From: Mesorhizobium sp. NFR06
Lineage (GTDB): Bacteria > Pseudomonadota > Alphaproteobacteria > Rhizobiales > Rhizobiaceae
Length of the DNA stretch: 64,000 bases
NCBI RefSeq assembly: GCF_900115245.1
Contig: NZ_FOVT01000006.1
Location: 248,001 to 312,000, forward strand
Reading direction: 5' to 3'
In this document: in pieces, positions 33,649 to 42,785 of the stretch
Layout: each line of letters starts with the position of its first letter
Numbering within the stretch: position 1 is the stretch's first letter
Notes under the pieces: model-generated
What the model was told of the DNA's origin: nothing
The model's input: the letters and a program-made list of their open reading frames with translations, nothing else
Databases searched by the model: none
Position numbers and translations under genes: made by a program

Positions 33649-34416
33649 TCAACTCGCGGCGTTGAAGCGCAGGATGTCGCGGCCGTTCTTGTCGGCGATG
33701 GTGAGCTTGCCGGCGTCGATCCGGTAGGACGCCGCCTTGGCCAGCGCGTTGAACAGTGCCTTCTCCTCAGCCATCACATCCTGCGCGCAAGCCATGCGAG
33801 TCGAGCCGACATCGCCGATGGCGATCCTTTGCCCTTCCACCGAGGCGGTGGCGAAGTAGGTGTTGCAGGGGCCCTTGCCACCAGCCTTGCCGGCCTGGCT
33901 GACGCGGAACGTCGCCTGCGGGTCGGCGATGGCACCGATGCCGTCGATGTATATTACGAGCCAGCTCTGGCCATAGAGCGATGCGGCATCAGGCTCGGTG
34001 GCGGGAGCGACCATCTTCAGCACGACGGTTTGCTGCTTGCCGTCCAGCGGATCGACCTGATGACGGGTGTCGGTGATGAACAGCAACCGGTCATCGACGG
34101 TAATGCGGGCCTGCAGCGCATAGGCCCTGCCGGGTTTGATCGCCGTGCGATCGAAGCCGATCTCGAACTTGATCGGCACCTGGCCGGCCGGCACGATCTT
34201 GCGCTGGCCAATGATCGTCGCCGGAGCGTCGGCCAGCGAGACATCGGCGAGCTCGACCGAAAGCACGGCATTGGGCGGCAAGGCGATGCGCTCGCGATAA
34301 GTCACCTCGCCGACAAGCGTCTTTTCGGCTGCGCCCGAGAGATCCGGCACGGCAAGCACGCCGACGACCAGCGGCACCAGGCCGAAGATGAAGAATTCCG
34401 CGATCCTGTCCAGCAT
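33649..34416 (-). CDS. YbaY-META (HslJ-like) envelope protein
   Basis: A 255-residue protein with an N-terminal hydrophobic segment (FFIFGLVPLVVGVLAVP). Residues about 33-130 form a YbaY-type beta domain (VTYRERIALPPNAVLSVELADVSL, PIKFEIGFDRTAIKPGRAYAL, ARITVDDRLLFITD). Residues about 145-250 form a META/HslJ domain (QSWLVIYIDGIGAI, GPCNTYFATASVEGQRIAIG, STRMACAQDVMAEEKALFNAL) with its conserved C-N-x-Y and M-A-C blocks. Two-domain proteins of this order are frequent in alphaproteobacteria and are linked to envelope or stress functions. No operon partner. Confidence 0.85.
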   Translation of the reverse strand: MLDRIAEFFIFGLVPLVVGVLAVPDLSGAAEKTLVGEVTYRERIALPPNAVLSVELADVSLADAPATIIGQRKIVPAGQVPIKFEIGFDRTAIKPGRAYALQARITVDDRLLFITDTRHQVDPLDGKQQTVVLKMVAPATEPDAASLYGQSWLVIYIDGIGAIADPQATFRVSQAGKAGGKGPCNTYFATASVEGQRIAIGDVGSTRMACAQDVMAEEKALFNALAKAASYRIDAGKLTIADKNGRDILRFNAAS

Positions 34417-34496
34417 GACCCTGCTCCGCCAAGCAAATCAAACCGAACGGCTAGCTTGGCAAGGATTGCGGTCGTTCGATGGCCGAAATAGGATCT

Positions 34497-34976
34497 TTAT
34501 TCGCGCGGTTTCGTCCAGCGGTCCGCCGCGTGATCGTCGGCTTCCTTGGCCTCGACCCAGCCGCCCTGGGTGCCGTCGGCACGGTGCTCCTTCTTCCAGA
34601 ACGGGGCGCGCGACTTCAGATAGTCCATCAGGAAATTCGCCGCCTCGAAGGCCGCCTGGCGGTGCGCGGAGGCGGCCACCACCAGCACGATGTTTTCGCC
34701 AGGCGCTATCTTGCCATGGCGATGGATGACGGTGAGCCCCTGCAGCGGCCAGCGCGCGACCGCCTCGGCGGCGATGCGGCCGATCTCGGCCTCCGCCATG
34801 CCGGGATAATGCTCGAGCTCGAGCGCCGACAGCGCGCCCTGTTCGTCGCGGCAAAGGCCGGAGAAGGTGACCACGGCGCCGATGTCGGCGCGGCCTTTGG
34901 TCAGGCCGGCGATCTCGGCGGCGACGTCGAAATCCTCGTGCTGGATGCGGATGGCGGGCACGATCGCGCCGGCCAT
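34497..34976 (-). CDS. moaE: molybdopterin synthase catalytic subunit
   Basis: A 159-residue enzyme that, with MoaD, converts precursor Z to molybdopterin. Conserved segments are GAVVTFSGLCRDE, LELEHYPGMAEAEI, VIHRHGKIAPGE, VVAASAHRQAAFEAANFLMD and YLKSRAPFWKKEH, the last holding the catalytic lysines. It follows moaD by one base. The molybdopterin oxidoreductase at 11008-13113 would be one user of the cofactor. Confidence 0.97.
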   Translation of the reverse strand: MAGAIVPAIRIQHEDFDVAAEIAGLTKGRADIGAVVTFSGLCRDEQGALSALELEHYPGMAEAEIGRIAAEAVARWPLQGLTVIHRHGKIAPGENIVLVVAASAHRQAAFEAANFLMDYLKSRAPFWKKEHRADGTQGGWVEAKEADDHAADRWTKPRE

Positions 34977-34977
34977 C

Positions 34978-35235
34978 TCAGCCCCCGGTCATCGGCGGAA
35001 ACAGCGCGATCTCGCGCGCGCCCGCGATCTTCTCGCGGTGGCCGACATGTTCCTGGTTGATGGCGACGCGGATGACGTCCGGATACTGCAGCGCGTTTTC
35101 GTATTCCTCGCCGCGCGACTTCAGCCAGCGCAGCAAGTCGGCGACGGTCTCGATGCCGGCGGGCAATTCGACATGCTCCTCCGGCTTGCCGATCCGCTCG
35201 CGCACCCAGGCGAAATAGATGAGCTTGGTGGACAT
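34978..35235 (-). CDS. moaD: molybdopterin synthase sulfur carrier subunit
   Basis: An 85-residue ubiquitin-like protein whose C-terminal Gly-Gly (LFPPMTGG) is thiocarboxylated to carry sulfur for MoaE. YFAWVRERIGKPEEHVELP and VADLLRWLKSRG are typical. One base separates its stop from moaE and one base separates its start from the pgsA stop, so the three are one operon. Confidence 0.97.
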   Translation of the reverse strand: MSTKLIYFAWVRERIGKPEEHVELPAGIETVADLLRWLKSRGEEYENALQYPDVIRVAINQEHVGHREKIAGAREIALFPPMTGG

Positions 35236-35236
35236 A

Positions 35237-35833
35237 TCACTCGTCCATGATGTGCTTGAGGCCGGCGCGGAAATAATCGTAGCCGGTATATAGGGTGACG
35301 AGGGCCGCGATCCACAGCAGCACCAGGCCGATCTGGGTGGTCAGCGGAAAAATCTTGTCGCCGGCCGGACCGACCAGGAGGAAAGCGATGGCGACCATCT
35401 GGATGGTGGTCTTCCATTTGGCGAGCTGGGTCACCGGCACCGACACTTTCAAGGCGGCCAGGTATTCGCGCAGGCCGGAAACCAGGATCTCGCGGCACAG
35501 GATGATGATCGCCGCCCAAAGCGACCAGCCGGCGATGCCGCCATGGCGATCGGTGTCGGCGGCGAGCAAGAGCAGGCAGGTGGCGACCAGCAATTTGTCG
35601 GCAATCGGATCCAGCATCTTGCCAATGTTGGAAGTCTGCTGCCAGGCGCGCGCAAAATAGCCGTCGAAGTAATCGGTGATCGAGGCGAGCAGGAAGATGG
35701 CGAGCGCCGACCAGCGGGCGAAGTCGGACGACTTCAGATGCCCCTCGAGAAAGAAGCACAGCACGACCAGCGGCACCGCGACGATGCGGGCGTAGGTGAG
35801 GATGTTCGGCAGGTTGAACGCGCGCTGTGCCAT
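35237..35833 (-). CDS. pgsA: CDP-diacylglycerol-glycerol-3-phosphate 3-phosphatidyltransferase
   Basis: A 198-residue membrane enzyme of phosphatidylglycerol synthesis. The CDP-alcohol motif D-G-x2-A-R-x8-G-x3-D-x3-D is complete in DGYFARAWQQTSNIGKMLDP and the following IADK. Six membrane segments are visible. The ATG at 35833 begins MAQRAFNLPNILTYARI, which matches the usual family start; a GTG at 35860 would add nine residues. It is cotranscribed with moaD and moaE and lies 346 bp downstream of uvrC on the same strand. Confidence 0.96.
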   Translation of the reverse strand: MAQRAFNLPNILTYARIVAVPLVVLCFFLEGHLKSSDFARWSALAIFLLASITDYFDGYFARAWQQTSNIGKMLDPIADKLLVATCLLLLAADTDRHGGIAGWSLWAAIIILCREILVSGLREYLAALKVSVPVTQLAKWKTTIQMVAIAFLLVGPAGDKIFPLTTQIGLVLLWIAALVTLYTGYDYFRAGLKHIMDE

Positions 35834-36179
35834 GTCGTCTCGGGAAATCTCCTCCGCCACAGGTACTCAAATCAGAAGCCAACGTAGGGGGTCAACAGGC
35901 GAGATTCGATTGACCAGGGAAAAATGGCGCGAAGGTTGGCGTGAGGCGTCCCCCTCTGGCCCCGGCATCCCCACGTCAGAGGCAGAGATTGGCAGCTTCG
36001 ATGCAAGCTCTTCTTGCAACGTCGGGGATTGGGCGAAGCCCAGGCAACTTCGTCATCCACGGGCGGAGCGGGAGCGAAGCGGACGCGCAGACCGGACGGG
36101 CGTCCGGGCTAATCGCCAAGGTACAGCATCTCTCGACTTGCCGACACCTTCGTCAACCTTCCGTTCGTGCGACCGGTCC
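35834..36179. other. intergenic region between uvrC and pgsA with a degenerate repeat arm
   Basis: At about 35939-36000 a decayed single arm of the long inverted-repeat family is seen (GTCCCCCTCTGGCCCCGGCA, and GATTGGCAGCTTCG as in copy B). A small dyad (TGCAAG around 36003/36015) adjoins it. No gene is supported. Confidence 0.5.
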
Positions 36180-38270
36180 TCAACTCTCATGAAAATGATT
36201 GTAGACCAGCTTCGCCACGTGCTCGGAAATGCCGTCGACCTTGACCAGGTCCTCGACCGCGGCGCGGCTGACCGCCTTGGCGGTGCCGAATGCGTGGAGC
36301 AGCGCGCGCTTGCGGCCGGGACCGATGCCGGCGATCTCGTCGAGCGGGCTCTTGACCATCTCCTTCTTGCGGCGGGCGCGGTGCGAGCCGATGGCGAAGC
36401 GGTGCACCTCGTCGCGCAGGCGCTGGACGAAATAAAGCACCGGGTCGCGCACGGGCAGCATGAAGGAGTCCCTGCCCTTGACGAAGAAGCGCTCGCGGCC
36501 GGCGTCGCGGTCCGGGCCTTTGGCGATGCCGATGGCGACGACCCGGTCCTCGACGCCGAGCTCGGCGAGGATCTGGCGGACCGCCGTCATCTGGCCCTGG
36601 CCGCCGTCGATCAGGATGACGTCCGGCCAGGCCGGGAAACCGCCGTTGCCGGCGACCAGATCGTCCTCGCCGGCGTCGTCTTCCGCGGCCCGGCCCGGCT
36701 GCTCGTCTCCATGCTCCTTGAGCAGCCGCGAAAAACGCCGCTGCATCACTTCGCGCATCATGCCGAAATCGTCGCCGGGCGTGATGTCGGTCGAGCGTAT
36801 GTTGAACTTGCGGTACTGGTTCTTCACGAACCCTTCCGGCCCGGCGACGACCATGGCGCCGACGGCATTGGTGCCCATGATGTGGGAGTTGTCGTAAACC
36901 TCGATGCGCACGGGCGGCTTTTCGAGGCCGAAGGTTTCGGCGAAGCCGGCCAGCAGCCGCGCCTGCGTCGAGGTCTCGGCCAGCCTGCGGCCGAGCGCCT
37001 CGCGCGCGTTCTGCAGCGCGTTGTCGGTCAGATCCTTCTTCTCGCCCCGCTGCGGCACCGAGATCGTTATCCTGCGGCCGGCACGCGTCGACAGCGCCTC
37101 GGCGAGCAGTTCCTGCTCCTGCACGGCCTGCGAGAGCAGCAGCGTGCGCGCCGGCAATTTGTCGTCATAGAACTGGGCCAGGAACGAGCCCAGCACCTCG
37201 GCCGGCTCCAGGGCCGGATCGGCCTTGGGGAAATAGGCGCGGTTGCCCCAATTCTGGCCGGTGCGGAAGAAGAACACCTGGATGCAGGTCTGGCCGCCTT
37301 CCTGGTGGATGGCGAAGACGTCCGCCTCCTCCACCGTCTGCGGGTTGATGCCCTGATGCGCCTGCACATGCGAGAGCGCCGCAAGCCGGTCGCGGTAGAT
37401 CGCGGCGCGCTCGAAATCGAGCTCTTCGGCAGCCTGCTGCATGGCGGCCGAGATTTCGGTTTTCACCTTCTGACTGCGGCCGGAGAGGAAATCCTTGGCC
37501 TCGGCGACCAGCTCGGCATAGCCCTGCTGCGATATCTCGCCGGTGCAAGGCCCGGCGCAGCGCTTGATCTGGTAGAGCAGGCACGGCCTCGTGCGGTTCT
37601 CGTAGAAGGAGTTCGTGCAGCTCCTCAGCAGAAAGGCGCGCTGCAGCGAATTGATGGTGCGGCCGACCGCGCCGGCCGAGGCGAAGGGGCCGAAATAGTC
37701 GCCCTTGCGCGAACGCGCGCCGCGATGCTTGTAGATGCCCGGCGAGACATGGTCGCCGGTCAACAGGATATAGGGAAACGACTTGTCGTCCCGCATCAAG
37801 ACGTTGAAGCGGGGCCTCAGCCGCTTGATGAGGTTGGCCTCAAGCAGCAGCGCCTCGATCTCGGTGCGGGTGACGACAAACTCCATCGTCGAAGTCTCGC
37901 GCACCATGCGGCCGATGCGGGCGGTGTGGAAACGCCCCTGCGCATATTGGGTGACGCGCTTCTTCAGGCTGCGCGCCTTGCCGACATAGAGCACGTCGCC
38001 GGCGGCGTTCATCATTCGGTAGACGCCGGGCTGGTTGGGCAACCGCTTGACGAGGGTCTGGATCACCTCGGCGCCGACCATGCCGTCGGCATCGCCGGCA
38101 TGCGGCGTCCAATCGATGGCCGTGAAGGCGACGTCGGGGCCAGCTGGCGAAGCCTCGGGCTCGACGATCTCCTCCGCCGCCTCGTCTTCAATGTCGATTT
38201 CAGGGTCGACATCGGGCGGCATATCGTCGGCGGAGCCGTTTGTCTTATGTCTTTGGGCTGCGGGACTCAT
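36180..38270 (-). CDS. uvrC: excinuclease ABC subunit C
   Basis: A 696-residue repair nuclease that makes both incisions in nucleotide-excision repair. The GIY-YIG domain ([20 protein letters not shown], then [20 protein letters not shown]) is followed by a UVR motif ([20 protein letters not shown]), an RNase H-like domain ([30 protein letters not shown] [14 protein letters not shown]) and C-terminal helix-hairpin-helix motifs ([40 protein letters not shown]). The first ~60 residues are an acidic extension. The ATG at 38270 overlaps the SDR stop by 4 bp. A 30-residue acidic insert lies near residues 515-545. Confidence 0.98.
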   Translation of the reverse strand: MSPAAQRHKTNGSADDMPPDVDPEIDIEDEAAEEIVEPEASPAGPDVAFTAIDWTPHAGDADGMVGAEVIQTLVKRLPNQPGVYRMMNAAGDVLYVGKARSLKKRVTQYAQGRFHTARIGRMVRETSTMEFVVTRTEIEALLLEANLIKRLRPRFNVLMRDDKSFPYILLTGDHVSPGIYKHRGARSRKGDYFGPFASAGAVGRTINSLQRAFLLRSCTNSFYENRTRPCLLYQIKRCAGPCTGEISQQGYAELVAEAKDFLSGRSQKVKTEISAAMQQAAEELDFERAAIYRDRLAALSHVQAHQGINPQTVEEADVFAIHQEGGQTCIQVFFFRTGQNWGNRAYFPKADPALEPAEVLGSFLAQFYDDKLPARTLLLSQAVQEQELLAEALSTRAGRRITISVPQRGEKKDLTDNALQNAREALGRRLAETSTQARLLAGFAETFGLEKPPVRIEVYDNSHIMGTNAVGAMVVAGPEGFVKNQYRKFNIRSTDITPGDDFGMMREVMQRRFSRLLKEHGDEQPGRAAEDDAGEDDLVAGNGGFPAWPDVILIDGGQGQMTAVRQILAELGVEDRVVAIGIAKGPDRDAGRERFFVKGRDSFMLPVRDPVLYFVQRLRDEVHRFAIGSHRARRKKEMVKSPLDEIAGIGPGRKRALLHAFGTAKAVSRAAVEDLVKVDGISEHVAKLVYNHFHES

Positions 38271-39031
38271 TCCACCATGCCTGTCACATCGGGCGTCTGC
38301 CATGCAAGATGCTGGCCGCCATCGAGCGCTATCATCTGGCCGGTCACCGAGCGCGCCTGCCAGAGATAGCGGATGGTGGCACCGAATTCGGGCAATTGCG
38401 GGCCGCGCTTCAGGATCAGGCCCTCGACCTGCCGGTCGAAATCATCGTCATCCTGGCGCTTGTTCTTCAGTGTCGGGCCGGGGCCTATGGCATTGACGCG
38501 GATGCGCGGCCCGAGCGCCTGCGCCAGCATTTGCGTCTGCGTCCACAGGGCCGATTTCGACAGCGCATAGGAGAAATAGCGCGGCGTCGGCCGCCAGACG
38601 CGCTGGTCGATGATGTTGACGATCAGCCCCTCCCCGCCTTCGGGCAGAGCGCGGGCGAAATTCTGCGCCAGCAGCGCCGGCGTCTTCACATGGATGGCGA
38701 AATGGCGGTCCCACGCCCGCCAGTCGAAATCCTCGACGCGATCGTCGACGAACAAGGAAGCATTGTTGACGAGCAGCGTCACAGGTCCGAGCGCCGCTTC
38801 GGACCGGCCGACAAGGTCGCCCACGGCATCCATGTCGGTGAGGTCGGCGGCGACCACGGCGGCGCGGCCGCCCTCGCCCGTGATCCTCCTCGCCAGCGCC
38901 TCGGCCTCCTCGCCGGAGCGATTGGCATGGATGGCGACGGCGAAGCCGTTGGCGGCCAGATCCTCCACGATCGCCCTACCGATCCGTCTTGCTCCACCCG
39001 TCACCAGCGCGACGGCCGTGGCCTGTCTCAT
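38267..39031 (-). CDS. SDR-family oxidoreductase, FolM/PTR1-like
   Basis: A 254-residue short-chain dehydrogenase. The cofactor motif is [16 protein letters not shown], with the Arg pair that favours NADPH and is typical of FolM-like pteridine reductases. NNASLF, and the catalytic Y-x3-K in [11 protein letters not shown], are present, and [12 protein letters not shown] follows. The gene overlaps uvrC by ATGA and is upstream of it, an arrangement common in Rhizobiales. The ATG at 39031 is used; a TTG at 39046 is possible. Dihydromonapterin reductase activity is a guess from the motif. Confidence 0.88.
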   Translation of the reverse strand: MRQATAVALVTGGARRIGRAIVEDLAANGFAVAIHANRSGEEAEALARRITGEGGRAAVVAADLTDMDAVGDLVGRSEAALGPVTLLVNNASLFVDDRVEDFDWRAWDRHFAIHVKTPALLAQNFARALPEGGEGLIVNIIDQRVWRPTPRYFSYALSKSALWTQTQMLAQALGPRIRVNAIGPGPTLKNKRQDDDDFDRQVEGLILKRGPQLPEFGATIRYLWQARSVTGQMIALDGGQHLAWQTPDVTGMVE

Positions 39032-39439
39032 GTTATCGATCCTCAATCGGCTTCACGATTCCGGGAAGCCGGCACAATATGACGGGCCAAGCGTTAAATG
39101 CCATTTCCACCTGGGGCAGGAATGTGGCGAAGCGGCCCGTGCGCGCGTCCGCCCCATGGAATTCGGGGCGCCTTATGCGGCAATATATGTCGCCGGACCC
39201 CTTGAACCAAGCGCTGTGCAGCGCAACATGATTAGCCTGCTGACATTCGCTGTTGCGAAGATGCAACGTCAAGTTTCGGCCTCATTCGTGCCGGGTAATG
39301 ACCCAAGTTCAGGTTCGCTTCAGCCGTATTTCGGCATGACATTCGGAACTGTAGAGCGCCAGGCCCGTTTATCCCCCCGGACGGGCCGGGGCATTCATGA
39401 ACAACAAGCCTAAGTGTATTGTGGCTTAAGGAGTATACA
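39032..39439. other. 408-bp region upstream of the outer membrane protein gene
   Basis: It contains the divergent promoters of the SDR-uvrC operon and the porin gene. A GC-rich dyad (CCCCGGACGGGCCGGGG-like, about 39375-39393) lies 50 bp before the porin start. Base composition is lower in GC than the neighbours, and no coding frame is supported. Confidence 0.4.
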
Positions 39440-40087
39440 ATGAAGACCAATCTCAAATTCGCGCCGCTTGCCGCTGCGCTCGGGCTGTTCGCCTTCGGTG
39501 GTGCCGCATTTGCCGCGGACGTCGTTTCCGAAGAGCCGCCGGCTCCCGCCCCGGTTGCCGAGCTTCCGGTTGCTTCCTGGGCCGGCCCTTATGCCGGTAT
39601 CAATCTCGGCTACGGCTTCGGCGGCCATGTGAAGGCCCCCGGTGTTGACGCCAAGACCAAGGGCTTCATCGGCGGCGTTTTCGGCGGCTACAACTGGCAG
39701 CAGGATAACTTCGTCTACGGTGCTGAAGCCGACCTCGGCTACAACGGCACCAAGGGTTCGGATAACGGCCTTTCGGCCAAGACCGGCATCGAAGGCTCGC
39801 TGCGCGCTCGCCTCGGCTATGCCGTGACCCCCGAAATCCTGCTCTACGGCACGGGCGGTCTCGCTGCCAAGGACCAGAAGATCGACGACAGCTTCACCGG
39901 CGTGCACGACAACAAGGGCATGCTCGGCTGGACGGCCGGTGCTGGTACCGACATCAAGATCACGGACAACGTGTTCGGCCGCGTCGAATATCGCTACACC
40001 GACTACGGCAGCAAGAACTTCGGCGACACCGGCAAGGTCAAGTCTTCGGACAACCGCGTCACCTTCGGCGTCGGTATGAAGTTCTAA
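39440..40087 (+). CDS. outer membrane beta-barrel protein, Omp25/RopB-like
   Basis: A 215-residue protein with signal peptide MKTNLKFAPLAAALGLFAFG (cut near AFAAD). An acidic Pro-rich stretch (VVSEEPPAPAPVAEL) precedes an eight-stranded barrel: WAGPYAGINLGYGFGGHVKA, GFIGGVFGGYNWQQDNFVYG, SLRARLGYAVTPEILLYGTG, VFGRVEYRYTDYG, and the final strand RVTFGVGMKF ending in Phe as required for BAM insertion. Codon use is strongly biased (C-ending), indicating high expression, and a strong terminator follows. Rhizobial relatives are major surface proteins. Confidence 0.94.
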   Translation: MKTNLKFAPLAAALGLFAFGGAAFAADVVSEEPPAPAPVAELPVASWAGPYAGINLGYGFGGHVKAPGVDAKTKGFIGGVFGGYNWQQDNFVYGAEADLGYNGTKGSDNGLSAKTGIEGSLRARLGYAVTPEILLYGTGGLAAKDQKIDDSFTGVHDNKGMLGWTAGAGTDIKITDNVFGRVEYRYTDYGSKNFGDTGKVKSSDNRVTFGVGMKF

Positions 40088-40110
40088 GTCGTTAGAACCC
40101 ACGACACGGA

Positions 40111-40138
40111 AAAGCCGGGCCTTGCGCCCGGCTTTTTT
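40111..40138 (+). terminator. rho-independent terminator of the porin gene
   Basis: A 7-bp GC stem (GCCGGGC at 40114-40120, GCCCGGC at 40126-40132) with loop CTTGC is followed by TTTTTT (40133-40138), 23 bp after the stop. Confidence 0.93.
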
Positions 40139-40174
40139 GTGACCGGCGCTGTCCTCCCTGATGGAGGCCGCCTT

Positions 40175-40588
40175 TCAAGGCCTCGCGGCCGACGGCGGTT
40201 GCTGGAAACCTTCATGGGCCGGAATGGACTGCAGCTGGTCGAGCCATTCCGCCCTGGAGCGCGTCAAGACCTGCGCATCCGGCCGGTATTGGCCGGGTTC
40301 GCTCAGCGTGGCTGCGTGGACATGAATTTCGGTCGGCCACCTGGCGGAGCGGAAATAGAGCCGCGTGCCACAGGCCGGGCAAAAGCCACGGAACGTCTCG
40401 GGGCTGCTTTCGTAATGCGTGATGTCGCCGGTCCAGCGCAGTTGCTCCGGCCTCATTCCCAGGAAGGCCGTGAAGGGAGAGGATGTCGCGCGCTGACAGT
40501 CGGTGCAGTGGCAAACGAGATTGCGGGTTATGTCGCCCGAGTATGTCCAAGCCACGGCCCCGCACATGCAATGTCCGCTGAACGCCAT
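40175..40588 (-). CDS. GFA family (CENP-V/Mss4-like) zinc protein
   Basis: A 137-residue protein of the glutathione-dependent formaldehyde-activating (Gfa-like) family. Zinc-binding motifs are HCMCGAVAW, CHCTDCQRATSSPF and the later CPACGTRLYF, all intact. Members of the family have an Mss4-like beta fold; true Gfa activity is shown for few. The DNA-binding or catalytic role here is unknown. Single gene on the minus strand, downstream of the TfoX gene by 77 bp. Confidence 0.92.
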   Translation of the reverse strand: MAFSGHCMCGAVAWTYSGDITRNLVCHCTDCQRATSSPFTAFLGMRPEQLRWTGDITHYESSPETFRGFCPACGTRLYFRSARWPTEIHVHAATLSEPGQYRPDAQVLTRSRAEWLDQLQSIPAHEGFQQPPSAARP

Positions 40589-40665
40589 CGTTCCCTCTCG
40601 CGCCGCTCGAACCCGATGCCGGACACCGGCATCTCCAAGCGCAGAATATTCCCCAAGGCAGCGGC

Positions 40666-41043
40666 TCAGGCGCGCTTCTTTGCGACATTGGCCGATTTGA
40701 CCTTCGGCGGCAAAGTTCCGACGAAGGCCAGCGCGCGGTCGAGCCAGCCGGCGAGATCGGCTTCGCTCGCCGTCCCTTCCGGTGCGACATGGACATAGCC
40801 TTCCATCGAGCGCCCGCCCATCTCCATCGGCCGCGCATGGGGACGGGCAGCGGCCGCCGCATGCCCCTCCTTGCCGACACGCACCAGCAGGCCGCGCTTG
40901 GAGGTGCCGACCAGCATGTTGCCGTTGATCATGAAACAGGTGCCGCCGAACATTTTTTGCTCGGTGAATGCACGCCGGCCGAGGGCGGCGCGCAGGCGCG
41001 CGACCATCGGGTCGGGCGCGACGCTGGTTGAGGGCTTTGCCAT
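40666..41043 (-). CDS. TfoX/Sxy N-terminal domain protein
   Basis: A 125-residue protein with the TfoX N-terminal domain: LRAALGRRAFTEQKMFGGTCFMINGNMLVG, GLLVRVG and EGYVHVAPEG are the defining blocks (read as separate pieces). The C-terminal domain of competence regulators is absent, as in most rhizobial members, so it is unlikely to be a competence activator. The tail is Lys-rich (KSANVAKKRA). Function unknown. Confidence 0.9.
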   Translation of the reverse strand: MAKPSTSVAPDPMVARLRAALGRRAFTEQKMFGGTCFMINGNMLVGTSKRGLLVRVGKEGHAAAAARPHARPMEMGGRSMEGYVHVAPEGTASEADLAGWLDRALAFVGTLPPKVKSANVAKKRA

Positions 41044-41124
41044 GTCACCAATCCCGCTTCGGTAATGTCAGGCAAGCATGGAAGAGAATGGGGTTCAAGG
41101 TGGCGCGAGGCCAAAGCTGCCAAT

Positions 41125-41721
41125 CTACCCCGGCACGCTGCCCTTCAGCTCCGGGAACTTCTCGTCGAAGCGCGCGGCCCAACGGACCAGCCGGCTGCGG
41201 CCCTTCTCCCATTGGCCGGAAAAGCGCAGAGCGAGATAGCCGAGGGTCGCGCGCAGCGCCAGTTGGCCGGCGGTGATCTTCTTCGGCAGTTTCGGCGGGT
41301 TGGCGTTGAGCAGATCGAGCGCGGTGGTGATTTTCGTCCACTGGCGATCGAGCCAGGGCTGGTAGACATAAGCCTCGGGCCGCGTGCGCCGCTCATAAAC
41401 CATCGACAGCGCGCAGTCGCAAATGCCGTCGGCCAGCGCCTCGAGGACTTCCGCCTCGAGCCGCTTGTCGGGGTTGCGCGGGAACAGCGCGTTTTTCGAC
41501 AGCCGGTTGAGATGCTGGGTGATGGCGCGGCTGTCGTGGATCGCGCGGCCGTCGTCCAGGACCAGCACCGGGATCTTGCCGAGCGGATTGGCCGCGATCA
41601 GCTCGGCGGGCTTGTCCTCGGTCTTGATCGGCATGAGGTCGACCGCAATGCCAGCACAGGCAGCCGCCATGCGCACCTTGGAACTATAGGGAGAGGTGGG
41701 AGCATAGAGCAGCTTGGGCAT
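41125..41721 (-). CDS. glutathione S-transferase family protein
   Basis: A 198-residue protein. The N-terminal domain is YAPTSPYSSKVRMAAACAGI with Ser in the catalytic position, then NPLGKIPVLVLDDGRAIHDS (cis-Pro and Glu/Asp-Ser glutathione site). A helical C-terminal domain follows (LEALADGICDCALSMVYERR). It belongs to the group of short bacterial GSTs; substrate unknown. The 287-bp gap upstream (41722-42008) holds only the terminator of the next gene and a promoter. Confidence 0.9.
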   Translation of the reverse strand: MPKLLYAPTSPYSSKVRMAAACAGIAVDLMPIKTEDKPAELIAANPLGKIPVLVLDDGRAIHDSRAITQHLNRLSKNALFPRNPDKRLEAEVLEALADGICDCALSMVYERRTRPEAYVYQPWLDRQWTKITTALDLLNANPPKLPKKITAGQLALRATLGYLALRFSGQWEKGRSRLVRWAARFDEKFPELKGSVPG

Positions 41722-41850
41722 GACCGGGTTCCTGGTTGCGGGGCGCCAGTGTTGGCCGATCCTGTACGGCTAAGCAACGGCCAGCGATGCAAAAACCGGG
41801 CAACCGATATGCCGGGCTGCCGTCGGCGTCCGGAGTAAGTTCCGGGCAAC

Positions 41851-41898
41851 AAAAAAGCCCCCGGGAATTTCGCCATGGGGCAAAGACCCGGGAGCTTT
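41851..41898 (-). terminator. terminator of the histone H1-like gene
   Basis: On the minus strand AAAGCTCCCGGG (41887-41898) pairs with CCCGGGGGCTTT (41854-41865) and is followed by TTTTTTGTTG. Twelve-bp arms with one mismatch and a U-tract, 110 bp after the gene's stop. Confidence 0.8.
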
Positions 41899-42008
41899 GA
41901 GGGGGAGCGTTCGCTCCGACTTCGTTCGCCGTCACGCCGAACCGGCGAGAGGGGCGACGCGACGGCGCCCACCCTCACCTGTTGGCCGTCGCGATCGAAG
42001 CTACGCGA

Positions 42009-42371
42009 TTACTTCTTGGCGGCCGGCTTCTTCGCCGGAGCTGCCTTCTTGACCGCAGCCGTCGACTTGGCTGCCGCTGCCTTCATCGGAGCCTTGGCGG
42101 CGGGCTTGGCCGCTGCCTTCGCTGCCGGCTTCTTGGCGGCAGGCTTCGCTGCTGCCTTGGCCGCGGGCTTGGCAACTGCCTTCGCTACCGGCTTCTTGGC
42201 GGCAGGCTTCGCTGCAGCCTTGGCCGCGGGCTTCGCCGCTGCCTTGGCCGGAGCCTTTGCGGCTGCCTTCGGCGCCGCTGCCTTCTTCACTGCAGGTTTC
42301 GCGGCAGCCTTAGCTGCCGGCTTCTTTGCCGGCGCTTTCGCCGCCGGCGCCTTGGTTGTCGTCTTTGCCAT
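42009..42371 (-). CDS. histone H1-like Lys/Ala/Pro-rich protein
   Basis: A 120-residue low-complexity protein of K-P-A-A-K-A-A-A-K-type repeats (AAAKPAAKAAAKPAAKKP and variants), with only a short N-terminus MAKTTTKAPAAKAPAKKP. The composition matches AlgP/HctB-like histone H1 C-terminal mimics that bind DNA and compact the nucleoid. No globular domain is present, so function rests on charge. AAGGGG precedes the ATG at 42371. Copy number of the repeat unit may vary between strains because the DNA is also repetitive. Confidence 0.85.
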   Translation of the reverse strand: MAKTTTKAPAAKAPAKKPAAKAAAKPAVKKAAAPKAAAKAPAKAAAKPAAKAAAKPAAKKPVAKAVAKPAAKAAAKPAAKKPAAKAAAKPAAKAPMKAAAAKSTAAVKKAAPAKKPAAKK

Positions 42372-42785
42372 GCGATGCCCCTTGCGTTTTGCCGAAGGTC
42401 GTGAGTGACCCGGCGTGCTCATGCATATCTGACTCGCGGCTATCTAGCCAGCGAAGCAACACAATGATTTTTAGTTATTGAATTTTGGTTACGCCAGGCG
42501 CGCGACGATGCATTGCATCGAAAAATTGTGAGCGAATCTGTCACTTTCGAAGTGACTTGCCGCCGCACAGATTTTCGCCCGGCTTCTATCGCCCGATCAT
42601 CCATTGGCCCGCGGCGTGACTTTACAACGCAATGTGAGCAAAGCGCTCACAATAGAGAAGAAACCCCCGAACATCAGCTTCAACTTGTCCAGCGCAAACA
42701 TCTACAGATGAACAAGCCGCAAGCGACGGCCGAAGCTTGTGCCGTGCAAAGCGAGCTTCAGGCTCATGTTTCAATGCCGGTGGTG
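42372..42785. other. 414-bp intergenic region with a palindrome
   Basis: It lies between the H1-like gene (promoter side) and the end of the second DinB-like gene. It is relatively AT-rich near 42455-42535 and includes the TGTGAGC/GCTCACA dyad at 42633-42651. A partly similar GTGAGCGAATCTGTCAC lies at about 42526-42542. No gene is supported. Confidence 0.45.
42633..42651. promoter_or_regulatory. TGTGAGC-N5-GCTCACA palindrome
   Basis: A perfect 7-bp dyad with a 5-bp spacer about 260 bp upstream of the H1-like gene. The shape fits a CRP- or LacI-type operator. No such regulator is encoded nearby. Confidence 0.4.

Noticed and set aside
35796..38369. An 857-codon open frame on the plus strand opposite uvrC
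   Set aside because: uvrC is certain on the minus strand. The plus frame is the GC-driven shadow, rich in Arg/Ala/Gly with no domain.
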